Assembly: GCA_003550305.1 (NCBI GenBank)
Contig: QKYT01000073.1
Location: 1-49,962, forward strand
DNA from: Glomus cerebriforme
Lineage: Eukaryota > Glomeromycota > Glomeromycetes > Glomerales > Glomeraceae
Length of the DNA: 49,962 nucleotides
Reading direction: 5' to 3'
Both the position numbers and the translations under genes were made by a program. The notes under the pieces are model-generated. The model was not told where the DNA came from and did not search any database. It worked only from the letters and a program-made list of their open reading frames with translations. Within the stretch, counting starts at the first letter, position 1. Every line of letters starts with the position of its first letter. Below, piece after piece: positions 1 through 10,261 of this stretch.

Positions 1-868
1 TTGCTCCGCGTCTTGCACGTCGTGTCCAAACATTTTCTATCCACCAAATCATCTCACTTTCATTCATCCATCCTTCTCTATTAGCCCGAATAATTACTCC
101 ATCAGNAAACTCCTCACGCGGAACATTTACAAGTTTGAAAATAATTACAGGTGGTAATTTTGTTCCATCTGCTGTGCAGGCCAAAACAACTGTAAAATTA
201 GACCNCTCATGTCCAGTTGATAAAATTGAAATAGTTCTAGTACCACGTTGTTCAACTGTTGTATTATTTGATAAGTTAAAAGACATTGGAGTTTTATCCA
301 TATTTGCAATTAAAGATAATGGATATTGGTGTTCTCTTCGACGAAATAGAACATAGGATAAAAATTCACTTTGCAAACCAACATAATTCTCTGNAAGTTT
401 CTGGGATATGGTTGTTTTTCTCCTATTAACTAAATTATGCCGACTCATAAAACCATCAACCCATTTCTGTNAGAGTTTCGCGTTCTTTATATCTGGATAT
501 GTTTCTTGATACACTTGTTTTTTAGACAAAGAACGTGCCTTCGCCTGAATCATATATCGTGTAATAACTTTTAATTGACGTCGAGACTCTCTAAACCATT
601 CCATAAGTTCAACTTNCAGTTGGNGATATCTTGGTCGTGCACCTGTGGTGAGTTTTTGAATATAAGGAGCTGCTTTTAAAAGTTTGTCTTTATTATTAAT
701 CCACTCCCTAAGCTGTTTAGGTTCAATACTAAATTTATCCGCGGTTGATCGTTTGCTGTGTCCTTGTTCACAATATGTAATTACCATCAGTTTCTCCCGT
801 GCTGACCACTGACGTCTTTTTTTGGTTGTAATATTAGCACGACGTTTGTGAAAATTTNCACGAACCAT
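1..868 (-). CDS. Pogo/Tigger-like DDE_1 transposase, 3' end cut by window edge
   Basis: Reading the minus strand from the ATG at 868 gives an uninterrupted frame of about 289 codons to the window edge, crossing several single Ns. The N-terminal part is basic and helix-turn-helix-like (QWSAREKL..., then 'STADKFSIEPKQLREW'), as in CENP-B/Tc5-type DNA-binding domains. Next comes a helical segment ending in a WVDGFMSRHNL-type block. The catalytic core begins with ANMDKTPM, the position of the first Asp of the DDE_1 superfamily, followed by QRGTRTISI and a TVVLACTADGTKLPP block typical of pogo/Tigger transposases. The second and third acidic residues lie outside the window. It would cut and paste its element at TA targets in the nucleus. 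Unlike the other transposases here it has no in-frame stop, so this copy may be younger. Family assignment is firm; activity is unknown. Confidence 0.8.
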   Translation of the reverse strand, partial: MVRXNFHKRRANITTKKRRQWSAREKLMVITYCEQGHSKRSTADKFSIEPKQLREWINNKDKLLKAAPYIQKLTTGARPRYXQLXVELMEWFRESRRQLKVITRYMIQAKARSLSKKQVYQETYPDIKNAKLXQKWVDGFMSRHNLVNRRKTTISQKLXENYVGLQSEFLSYVLFRRREHQYPLSLIANMDKTPMSFNLSNNTTVEQRGTRTISILSTGHEXSNFTVVLACTADGTKLPPVIIFKLVNVPREEFXDGVIIRANREGWMNESEMIWWIENVWTRRARRGA

Positions 869-1231
869 ATTTCTGAAAACTGAAAAATATTAATGTCTTT
901 TGTTTTTAAAAATGATAAAANGCNAACTTGGTAGAAAGAAAATTGAAANNCGATTAAACCGTGTNATGATTCATCTGAATAAATAAAACCTCCTAACAGT
1001 TTCTATAANGGTATTTAATAAGTACTGGTATGGTTATTTTCCTTGAACATCGAAAATGTACCTTATAATCAGATGTTTAGTANCCCTTTAATGATTATTG
1101 AATAAAGAATACCAAGTTATTCTAGATTTTTCTGAAATAAAAATTTCTCCCAGCTATATTAAAAATAAAATCTGTTTATTTGNCATGTTACAGTACTCAG
1201 GATTAGCTGTATTGTACGCTTATCTAATGCT
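869..1231. other. AT-rich spacer with scattered Ns
   Basis: No open frame or recognisable signal. Single Ns at several places suggest poorly resolved repeat consensus. Probably the 5' flank of the transposon to the left. Confidence 0.5.
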
Positions 1232-2691
1232 TATTTTATAGTAATAAAAACCTCCTTTTTTTACAATTATTAAATACGTTATTTTGCATCTCTTTAACAT
1301 GAAGAATTCCTATGAAAAATCTGTAAAAATTACAAACGAACAGCATTCGTTTGTTTTTATATTGTATTTTAAGATCAGCTGTGTAGCATAATAAGTGTTA
1401 CAAAATACCCCCCGTAGAATAATACCCCCCCACTTATAGTATCCTACCATCCATAGTACTCGGTATCTAATGAAGTACCCCCGGGTCTTATTCAATTTTT
1501 AGAACGGGTTTCTTGTATAAGACCCGGGGTATTATATGCAGTGCTAGACGGTAATTTGTTATGATCATGAGTATGGTCTTGTAAGTGTGACAAACGCGTC
1601 TCTGTGTTGTCCTTGTTATTATTTACCAAGGGAACCGGTACATCAGCTGGCTTGTCAATAAAAACGTCATCAATGTGTATTTTGTCATATGATGGAGGGT
1701 CCTTTCCCGTTTTGGGGATACTACTTAAATGGAAAGGGACATCACTATAATTGAAATCAGAATTGTAAATAAGTGTAGACGTGTTGTTTATGTTAGTAGT
1801 GTCATCCAATTTGGGAGTCTTTTTTTTTATTCCAGAGTTCAGGGGAGGAAAAGGAGAGTTTAATATTCTGTATTTCTTCGTCCTGAGCTTTTAAAAGATT
1901 TCGAATAAGCCATATAAGCAATACATTAGAAGGATCTGAAGAACCAATAAATCTTGCAATNTATTTTATAGTAATAAAAACCTCCTTTTTTTACAATTAT
2001 TAAATACGTTATTTTGCATCTCTTTAACATGAAGAATTCCTATGAAAAATCTGTAAAAATTACAAACGAACAGCATTCGTTTGTTTTTATATTGTATTTT
2101 AAGATCAGCTGTGTAGCATAATAAGTGTTACAAAATACCCCCCGTAGAATAATACCCCCCCACTTATAGTATCCTACCATCCATAGTACTCGGTATCTAA
2201 TGAAGTACCCCCGGGTCTTATTCAATTTTTAGAACGGGTTTCTTGTATAAGACCCGGGGTATTATATGCAGTGCTAGACGGTAATTTGTTATGATCATGA
2301 GTATGGTCTTGTAAGTGTGACAAACGCGTCTCTGTGTTGTCCTTGTTATTATTTACCAAGGGAACCGGTACATCAGCTGGCTTGTCAATAAAAACGTCAT
2401 CAATGTGTATTTTGTCATATGATGGAGGGTCCTTTCCCGTTTTGGGGATACTACTTAAATGGAAAGGGACATCACTATAATTGAAATCAGAATTGTAAAT
2501 AAGTGTAGACGTGTTGTTTATGTTAGTAGTGTCATCCAATTTGGGAGTCTTTTTTTTTATTCCAGAGTTCAGGGGAGGAAAAGGAGAGTTTAATATTCTG
2601 TATTTCTTCGTCCTGAGCTTTTAAAAGATTTCGAATAAGCCATATAAGCAATACATTAGAAGGATCTGAAGAACCAATAAATCTTGCAATN
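1232..2691. repeat. Exact tandem duplication, 729 bp + N, two copies
   Basis: The sequence at 1232-1960 recurs at 1962-2690 with a constant offset of 730 and no difference that I can see. Each copy ends with the same 11 bases followed by a single N (1961 and 2691). Both contain the same 105-codon open frame (1492-1809 and 2222-2539, minus). Perfect identity, in a region where nearly everything else has diverged, plus N at both junctions, points to an unmerged contig overlap rather than a biological duplication. Confidence 0.9.
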
Positions 2692-2828
2692 GATAAATCT
2701 AAATTAGAAACTAAAAGAAGAGTATGTTTAGCTAGAGCAACCTTTTNTTGCTCGGTAAAAAATAAAAAATTTTTAAATAAACAGAAGCGTTGATCNATAT
2801 TAAAGAAGTTAGATAATAAGTTTAACAA
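2222..2828 (-). pseudogene. Hypothetical protein gene, frameshifted at an A9 run
   Basis: Two minus-strand open frames join if one base is gained or lost in a run of nine A (about 2551-2559). The upstream frame starts at 2828 and encodes a helical protein with the stretch IARFIGSSDPSNVLLIWLIR followed by NLLKAQDEEIQNIKL. The downstream frame (2222-2539) encodes a Ser/Asn/Asp-rich acidic tail beginning LDDTTNINNTSTLIYNSDF. A truncated second copy of the tail half lies at 1492-1960. I do not recognise a domain. The composition (helical core, polar disordered tail) would fit a gag-like or regulatory protein, but that is only a guess. The frameshift may be a homopolymer sequencing error rather than a true mutation. 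Confidence 0.5.
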
Positions 2829-3106
2829 ATTTAAAGAGTAGTTAGTATAGATGTGAGAATAAAATTAAAGAATATTTGTTAGTAAAAATAAAAATTCTGG
2901 GTGTTTAATCATCGCTAAAATTTGTGGCAAAAATTGTAGCAGAAAGAGTTTTCTTTTTTTTACATATTTATGGTAAATGTAAATAAATGAAAACATATGA
3001 TTTTTTAAAAAAAATATATTGCATCTTGCAAGACTCATCCAAAATACAAGGTTATAATGCTAGGTTGCAAAGTGAATATATAAAACTCAATAATAAGAAT
3101 AGGTAA

Positions 3107-3463
3107 TTGAAGATTAAAAATTTTAAATTTATCTCCCAGAATGTTTATACAGAAATATCTCTTGTCAAAACCAAAGCTAATAATTTTGCAAAATCAGAGA
3201 AAATGAAATCGCTTCAGTCTGTGATTAATTTATTGATTCTGAGATACTTCGATAAGAATAATCAGTCAGATTTGCATGTAAAAACTGGTGGTAAAAAAAA
3301 ATAATGAGCCAGAGAGCTCTAATGCTTCTTTAGTTATAGGCACTTCAGATAGTCCTATACAAGGAGAGAATAGTAGTGATTCAAACAATGTGAATTCAAA
3401 AATTAACTTTTCAGAATTAATCCTACCCATCAGTTCATCACTTCAGCAAATGAGATTTCAATA
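3107..3463 (+). pseudogene. Small decayed coding fragment, Ser/Asn-rich tail
   Basis: An open stretch from about 3107 ends in a run of nine A, and a plus-one shift there opens a second stretch reading NNEPESSNASLVIGTSDSP and further Ser/Asn/Asp-rich sequence to a stop at 3463. The smooth change from basic helical to acidic low-complexity sequence across an A-run is what a frameshifted exon looks like. No ATG opens the first part, so the true 5' exon is missing or decayed. No family recognised. Confidence 0.35.
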
Positions 3464-4714
3464 GGTGATGCAAAAAAAAATGGTAAAACTATTAGATCCC
3501 TCTATTATTACAGACAAATTATTATCATCTATATTTGCTTATTCAATAATACTTTTTCTTTTGATCGTAATTATATAGTTTATTATTGTAAAAGAGTTAT
3601 GGAATGCATGAAAAAAAGTAACTGATATTTCACTTACAAAAAATATAAAAATAGAGAACATAGATCAGAATTTTATTATTTTAATAGCTAATTACCTACT
3701 GTATAAGTACTGGTGTAAGTGAAATTACTTTGAATCTCTTTTTAATATAGGCTAATATCTTTTCTGATAATAAATCTCTAGGTAGATTTATTAAGACTTT
3801 TTTAGTATCAGTTATTGTATACTATTGAATCAAATCATCTCCTTATTATTATGTCTATAATGTAGTAAAAATTAATAGTCATCCATTATAATATTTGTTA
3901 TTTTTTTCTGATCTGCTATTATTTTATGAAATACCTTCTATCCTTTCTGTGATCAGAAGATAAATTTTATTAAATTTGAAACCTATGTATGTACTGGAAA
4001 ACTTAGTCACATAATTTAGCCATTATACCAATAAAGTTTATGTTTAAAAATACTATTAATATTGCTAATGATAATTCTGAATTATCTGGGTATTATTGAT
4101 AAAAAAAAATATGCTACTTTAAATAATATTGTATAAGTTCTTTTAGCTAAAATTGTCACATTCTGTTAAGAATATTTAATGATAAATAAACATGCTCATT
4201 TTATATTATTTGGTTATTTTTGTCTATTTTTGCTGTATTTTCATCATATTTTTGCTCTTACTTCAATAATTTTTTTGTCATCACTTCTTTCAAACTGTGA
4301 TATGTCAGTTTCTTTTAAGCAAATCCATAATGTTTAAGCTCAGAGAAAATAATAAAATGTCTCAGAGTAAGTAACGTACATCTAGAATGTTACTGCGCTT
4401 TATTTAAAAAGCCATTCCAAATACGATTAATCATATTACCTAAAAATTATGTAATATTAATTCTTTTTTTTAATAAATACTACAGAGAATCGGAGAATCA
4501 AATCTAATGAGTAATGATAAAATTGTATTAATCATTTTTTTTCATGTATTGATAAATTACTTTTTATGAATTTTTGTCAAAATATCTATATTATTTTTCA
4601 TATTATGTCACTACAAGTCACAAAAAGTTTATGCATGAATCTACGATATTTTCATAAAAGTATATATATATATCCTCTTCATAAGAACTTTTTTTATATT
4701 AAACATTAATTTTA
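3464..4714. other. AT-rich stretch with no supported gene
   Basis: About 1.25 kb of AT-rich sequence with frequent stops in all frames and a short TA microsatellite near 4660-4672. I see no tRNA, TIR or coding signal. Confidence 0.5.
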
Positions 4715-4721
4715 AAAATAT

Positions 4722-5421
4722 AGATGTCATTAACAAATTTAAACATGAATTAGAAGTTATGAAGTCTCAAAATAAAATATTAAGAAGAAATTTGGATATT
4801 ATGGATCAGGAATAAAAACAAATTCTTATCTACTTGACAGAAGACTTAATAAATGAAGATTGGAATAGAAGTCTCGAGAACTTTGAAAAGCATGTAAATA
4901 ATTCAAACCATATGGTATAAATGATGAAAGACCAAAATAAAATCATACAGAATATCCTTTTTACAACTAAAAGAATATTAAAGTCAGTAGAAAATACACA
5001 TGTAAATACAGAATTTTTACACTACCAGAATTGGATTGTAGAATTAATAGAAGAAATAATCATCAGACTTGGCAAAATAGAAAATGTGAATGGTTCAGAT
5101 GCCTGGGCCAATATAAGCCGTGCTTTCTCCATCAAACTAAAAAGTAAAAAGGTAGATTTCACGCAAGATATGGTTTCATATATTCAACTATTAAGTAAAG
5201 TTTTAGACAAAACTGGTATCACACTCAAAGACTTTGAATTTTTAATGAAATTGAAATGGAAAAGTAATAGCAAATTCCATTTGAAGAAATCGCAAACTAT
5301 AGAAGAAGCATTGGAAGAATTAGAACAATTTCTCAAATCACCTCCTGATGGTTTGCAAGATTATGTAATGCCATTAACGAAAGCCATTTATTATGTTGTG
5401 AAAACTTGGAGATATGATTAA
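4722..5421 (+). pseudogene. Hypothetical helical protein, two in-frame stops
   Basis: The 166-codon open frame 4921-5421 continues upstream in the same frame to about 4722, interrupted only by two TAA codons (after MDQE near 4812 and directly before the ATG at 4921). Each TAA is one C-to-T change from CAA (Gln). The upstream part is coiled-coil-like (KFKHELEVMKSQNKILRRN). The downstream part is helical with a distinctive block GSDAWANISRAFSIKLK and ends VVKTWRYD. I do not recognise the family. Because the frame is preserved through both stops, this is probably a once functional protein of more than 230 residues that has been hit by transitions, or one of a multicopy family. Confidence 0.5.
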
Positions 5422-6397
5422 ATATTCAATATTGTAATGATTTTTTACTTAGAATAATATTATAGTATATTTTAATCTAAAATAAAAAAAATTGATCAAA
5501 TCAACTTATATTATTAAACTAGTACATCTGCGAAAAATACAATAGATTTTTTAAAGGATTAACTTGTAAAAATATAATAGGTTTGTTACTTTTTATTATT
5601 TAGTACTTAATAAATTAATATAGTTTAAGTTTAAATACTAATCAACAATTTATTATTACATGTAATAGGCATTTTTCCATTACATATTAATAAGAAACGT
5701 TGGTCAATTACTCATGAAAAAATCAAGAAATCTTATTCAATTATATAAGATACAATTTTTTAAAATTTATATAGGAACTTTACTTCTTTTTGTGATAATT
5801 ATTAAATTAATTAAAAAAAATTGTTAAATATTTACTTGCTATGCTTGAATTAGTATTTCCACTCTAGTTGAAAAAATTGCATTTATTCTTTTGCTCACAT
5901 TTTTATTTATACATATTTTATATTTTAATAAATAAAATTTATTGTTACTAATATAATTCCCAATAGTTACAATATCATGTGATTTTTATTGATGCTATAG
6001 AATAGGCTCTGAATATATTTATTTCACCAGTCTTTTTTGCTTTCTTGTTAGAGGATTTTTCAGCGAATGTATTTGATTTTCTAGAACATTTTAAGGCCTA
6101 AATTTTACTTGATTAAAATATGATTAGAGATCTCAGCATTCTTATCCTTAATCTTAACATTCTCTTTTTTAAGTTCTGGCATTTAATTCCTTCAGCGAAT
6201 CGATAAATTAAGCATTTGACATGTTTAATAACACTGTTATATACTAAATATTCAAAATAAATAATCACGTGCACATGAACTGTTTATACCGATCACTTTG
6301 TCAAGAAAAATTTTTTATTAATATATGCAAAAATAAATATAATATTCAGGACTCTATCCATAATACATATTATTTTTTTGATAAAAAATTTCTATAC
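5422..6397. other. AT-rich stretch, no gene seen
   Basis: No open frame or structured repeat apart from the 10-bp palindrome ATCATGTGAT at 5974-5983, which recurs elsewhere in the window. It ends at the TA target site of the pogo-like element. Confidence 0.5.
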
Positions 6398-6399
6398 TA

Positions 6400-8603
6400 C
6401 AGTTATCACTGGATATAACAAACTGGCCGTTCTGAGAGGTTTGGTTCAGTATATAATGAATTTGATATATAATATTTATGTTATATACCAAACTGTTTGG
6501 TATATAAATTTTATCCAATAGTTTTAACTACACATGACTATTATATTTAAATTTATTATTATTAAAATTAATAAAATGTGCAACATAATACAATATTATT
6601 TTATTAAAATTTTGTGCGATTATAAGTATCAACTGGCTATTTAAACATTTATTAAACATTAGTATCATATTGAAAGTAATGAAGATCAAGCTGTCTAAGA
6701 TTTTTTATAGCTAAAAGTTTTACTCTTTTATGCAATTTTCTTAAAACTTTTAACTCTTCATTTACATCTTCAAATTCTGATCCTTACTCATATAAAAATT
6801 TTATAGTTTTATCTATAGCATTTTCTGTATCTATTGGACTCACTTTTTCCAATATAAGCATAAATTTAGTCTCATCTGTTCCTTATTTGCATTTTGTATA
6901 GTATTAACAATTTCAAAATCTGTAAGCCTACCTTCTGGCATCTCATCCTCAATATAAAGGTATTCATGCACACTAAGATTACCATTTGGAAGCTGGAAAA
7001 TTAATGCTTCAAGTTCATCAATATTCACATCAAAACTAAGAAAAATAGTATTAAAATTTACAAATATCAATGTTAATTTTTAAAAAATTATATTATATAA
7101 TTTTACATATCTATCATTAGAAAATACTGAATTATTATCAGAAAATTCTTCAGTTTCGTTAATACTTAGTGGAAGAATACCCATTTTCTTTTAACAGTTT
7201 GAAATTGTTTGAGGAGATACTATTGACTATACTTCAGCCGCATTTTGTAGAGTATCATAAATAGTATAATTTGCAAACTCTTCTATAATACCATTTTGCA
7301 TATCATTATATGCATTAATCCTATTCTGAATGAAAAGGCATTTGTAATGGCACTTAAATGAATTAATAATTCCTGCATCACAAGGTTGAAGTTTAGTAGT
7401 AGTATTTAGTGGAAGAAATTTCACATCTATACTATTCAACTTTTCCTAAGTTTCATCTAAAATAAGATGTACTGGTGCATTATCAATTAAAAAAATTATT
7501 TTTCATCTTTTTCATCTCATTATTTCATTGAGTTTAAGAAGAATTTCATTAAAAATGCTAACTTGCATCCATGCTTTTTTATTCCAAAAATAATAAACTG
7601 GAAGGTTCTTATAATTAATATTCTTTATGGTACAAGGAATTTTGTATTTATGAATAAATGTTAGTGTCATTTTCTCACTGCCAGTTGTATTTATTGCACA
7701 AAATATTTTAACATGAGATTTCTTTTTTTTATGACCTGATAGAGAATTACATGCCAAAACTCTAGAAGGTTTTATCTTCCAGAATAGGCCAGTTTCATCA
7801 CCATTCCAAATCTCTTTAGGATTGTAAGATGCAAGAAGCTGTTGTAAAGCAAGATGATCTCTTTTTATCGATTCAGCTGAAGGAGCACTTTCAGCTTCAC
7901 CTTGCTTTTTAAACTGACGCAAACCATGCTATTTTTTAAAGCTATCTAACTAACCCTCTGAATAATAAAAATCTTCTATTAAAAACTGTTTAGCAAAATA
8001 ATTTTAAAATATTACCATCAATATTTTGCTTTGTATTAAGTGCATTATTAACTCATAAACTAAGTGCATCTTCAAATTGTGGCTATTTTGGCCCATGAAA
8101 TTTTTTAATATTCTCTTGGCTCTCTGTAATCATAAGCCAACAGTTACTTTCTCTTAAAATATCATTAATTGTAAATTTTCCAATATTATATTTTTGCACA
8201 AATTCTACATTTTGGAATGCCAGGTCTTTTTTTTCATTTTACAAATTTCATGCTTTTGTTTAGCAGAAAGACTAATCCTTTTTCTCTTTGTTAGTATTTT
8301 TAGAACTTTTGAAGAAACTTAACCAATTTAAACTAATGGAAATCAGAAAAATGATGATGCGTAATGATAATGTATCCAACTTTTATATTAGCTCTACACA
8401 AGTCACGTGACAGTTTGGTATACTAAATAAGCAGCTAATATATTTGGGCTAACTAAAGTGAGTTCGAATGCAGTATATAGTAATTTATTATGTGATTTCA
8501 TTATATTCAGTGTAATTTATTATAAAAAAATCAGTTCTATAAAACCTGCTTCAGTATAACAAGTTTTCAGTACAAATAGATTCATTATAACCAGTGGCGA
8601 CTA
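6400..8603 (-). mobile_element. Complete pogo/Tigger-like DNA transposon with TA target duplication
   Basis: The two ends form inverted repeats: CAGTTATCACTGGATATAA at 6400-6418, and the complement of 8585-8603 reads TAGTCGCCACTGGTTATAA. The mismatches are transitions from a likely CAGTCGCCACTGG ancestor, except for one A/T change. TA dinucleotides flank the element at 6398-6399 and 8604-8605, as expected for Tc1/mariner-pogo insertions. The 2204-bp length and the single minus-strand transposase inside fit a full-length element. Near the left end 6483-6506 holds a palindrome around TATACCAAAC with a single-base spacer. Confidence 0.75.
6652..8300 (-). pseudogene. Pogo/Tigger-like transposase (CENP-B HTH + DDE_1), decayed
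   Basis: Coding sense runs right to left. The N-terminal part (about 8300-7925) keeps HTH-like blocks such as LSAKQKHEICKMKK, but in shifted frames around an A8 run. The middle 7512-7922 is open and starts at a QFKKQGEAESAPSAESI block. It contains WNGDETGLFW, the first catalytic Asp of DDE_1 transposases, intact here. 7227-7439 carries FLPLNTTTKLQPCDAGII, the usual Tigger block after the second Asp. The C-terminal extension runs through 6840-7070 to a stop at 6652. TAG/TAA stops at Trp or Gln positions (for example before 'KKQHG' near 7935 and in the C-terminal tail near 6785) fit single G-to-A or C-to-T changes. The gene is non-functional as it stands. Confidence 0.75.
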
Positions 8604-8629
8604 TAAGGTCTGCAAATTATATAATTATT

Positions 8630-9210
8630 TCATAATATATTTTTTGTTCTAGCTCTCTTACTATCAGAAAAGTCATTAACCTCTATCCTATCCTTCAACA
8701 AACTAATAATCACTTCCATAACCTTCTTAACATTTCGGTGAAGTTTTGCATTATCTTTCATTATTTTCTCGATAAGTGCTATATAATAGTTATTTTTTGA
8801 GCAATAGATCCTTTCTAGCATGTATATGAAAAGGTACCAGTTTGAGGTTAAGCAAAGAAAAATATGAGTTAGTATATACGAATAATTGATAAAAAAATCA
8901 CACAAGCTCTACCTGTGGTCACAATTCCATAGAGATAGTCAAACTCATCATCAAAGTCACAAATGCTTTCCTTTTTCTCGTATTTATATAATGAGAGCTT
9001 TTGAATTGCATTATGTTCTACATAAATCCTGCTACCAAATCCTTTTGCTTTCCTTAGTTATAGCTATCAATTTCTCATTGATGACATTTATGACTTTTTT
9101 GATTGTATAATCAACTTGGCCTAATGCTTTATCACCTACAACTTTGAACTGGGGGGTCCATAGTAATTCCTTTGTTAGTGATTCTTTTGGCGATATAGAT
9201 TGATGTGTAT
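8630..9210 (-). pseudogene. Fragment similar to Rhizophagus crinkler-associated C-terminal family
   Basis: Minus-strand pieces in shifted frames read WTPQFKVVGDKALGQVDYTI then KKVINVINEKLIAITKES, DFDDEFDYLYGIVTTG, and SNWYLFIYMLERIYCSKNN followed by NVKKVMEVIISLLKDRIEV and a basic tail SDSKRARTKN. From memory this order (VxxAIKK..INEELIAVTE, DDEFDYLYGIVTTGxDW, VKKVMGVIVGLLKDR) matches the C-terminal, nuclease-fold-like part of a large Rhizophagus family often joined to crinkler (CRN) N-termini. The N-terminal half is not visible here. Stops and frame breaks make it a pseudogene. The family assignment rests on recollection, not on a search. Confidence 0.5.
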
Positions 9211-9449
9211 AATATTAGAAAAATATACTCATAACATATAGCCTCATTCCTGCTGGCACCACATCTGTATCACAATTAGGAAACATATAGAGTGGGATAA
9301 AGAGATTTATTTATCATTAAAAAATGTAAAAATATGTTTTAATAGTTTTGGTAAATAATAAAGATACTTGATTACATTATAAATAATTTATATTATACAT
9401 TATATCTTCAAATAAAAAATAAAATCATGTGATCACTACTTCAGACTGG

Positions 9450-9640
9450 CTGGTTTAGAAGAACAATCATCTTTTTGCACAAACTTTACCTCTTGTACTA
9501 ATCTATTCAATATTAATTTAAGACCAATTATATAGGTTTCTTGTCAAAATTCAGCAGGCGTAATCCCTGCTAAAAACACTTTTTTAATATTTTTATTCAT
9601 ATCTTTTATAATATCATCTAAACTTTTCATATTGTGCAAA
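9450..9640 (-). pseudogene. Decayed paralogue of the 9951-10154 helical ORF
   Basis: Minus-strand reading gives MKSLDDIIKDMNKNIKKVF, a GIT block, then one TGA and ETYIIGLKLILNRLVQEVKF. The pattern (DIIxDMxKNIKxVF..GI......YIIxLxLxLxRL) repeats that of the open frame about 520 bp away. One stop interrupts it. Function unknown; probably helical. Confidence 0.45.
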
Positions 9641-9950
9641 TTGCTATTAAATCCTATATTTTGCTATATGAGCCTATGTCTTTAATTGAAAAAATAATAT
9701 TAATGATGAGCATCTGACTTCAAATATTCATTCAATTCAGGGTAATCGAACATGCCTACAACTCTGTCTTATTTTATATTTTTAATAGTGATAAAGCTAG
9801 TTGTCCTATCATATATGTGTTCATATTTGGCTGAATTGCATAGTAGCATATACTGTGTAAGATTAGTAGTAAACTTACCTGTGATCTTGCATCGATCGAT
9901 TATTTCTAAATTTTTTAGCCAGCAGATTCCTTTGTAACCGCTTAGCTAAT

Positions 9951-10154
9951 TCAATTTATCTGATTGGCAGATATGTCTTGATAATTATTTTGCATAAATT
10001 CTAACTTGCCTGCTAATCTATCCAATGTTAATTGAAGTCTAATTATATAAGCTTTTTGCTGATCTTCAGTTCTAATTCCATTTTGGAATACCATTTTAAT
10101 ATTCTTTTTTATATCATCTATAATATTCTCTAAATTCACTATGCCAGTTGCCAT
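9951..10154 (-). CDS. Small helical hypothetical protein, 67 aa
   Basis: This is an uninterrupted minus-strand frame beginning MATGIVNLENIIDDIKKNI and ending in a polar tail. It has a close but decayed partner at 9450-9640, which shows that the reading frame is a real coding unit rather than chance. The predicted peptide is amphipathic and helical, with heptad-like Ile/Leu spacing. It lies downstream, on the same strand, of the helicase-HNH remnant, so it could be a separate small gene or a detached 3' exon of that element. No known domain is recognised and expression is unproven. Confidence 0.4.
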   Translation of the reverse strand: MATGIVNLENIIDDIKKNIKMVFQNGIRTEDQQKAYIIRLQLTLDRLAGKLEFMQNNYQDISANQIN

Positions 10155-10261
10155 TTTAGTGATTTAATTTATAACTAAATATTTATTGCACTAGAAAAAA
10201 ATCTAATCATATAAGTACCATATTACTAGTCTAACTATGACAGTATTTTAAACCTAATGAT

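Noticed and set aside
135..356. 73-codon plus-strand open frame
   Set aside because: It lies opposite the open transposase frame 1-868 (minus), which has recognisable motifs; the plus frame is its shadow.
1310..1495. 61-codon minus frame (and its copy at 2040-2225)
   Set aside because: Directly downstream of the hypothetical frame, no domain, and present twice only because of the duplication.
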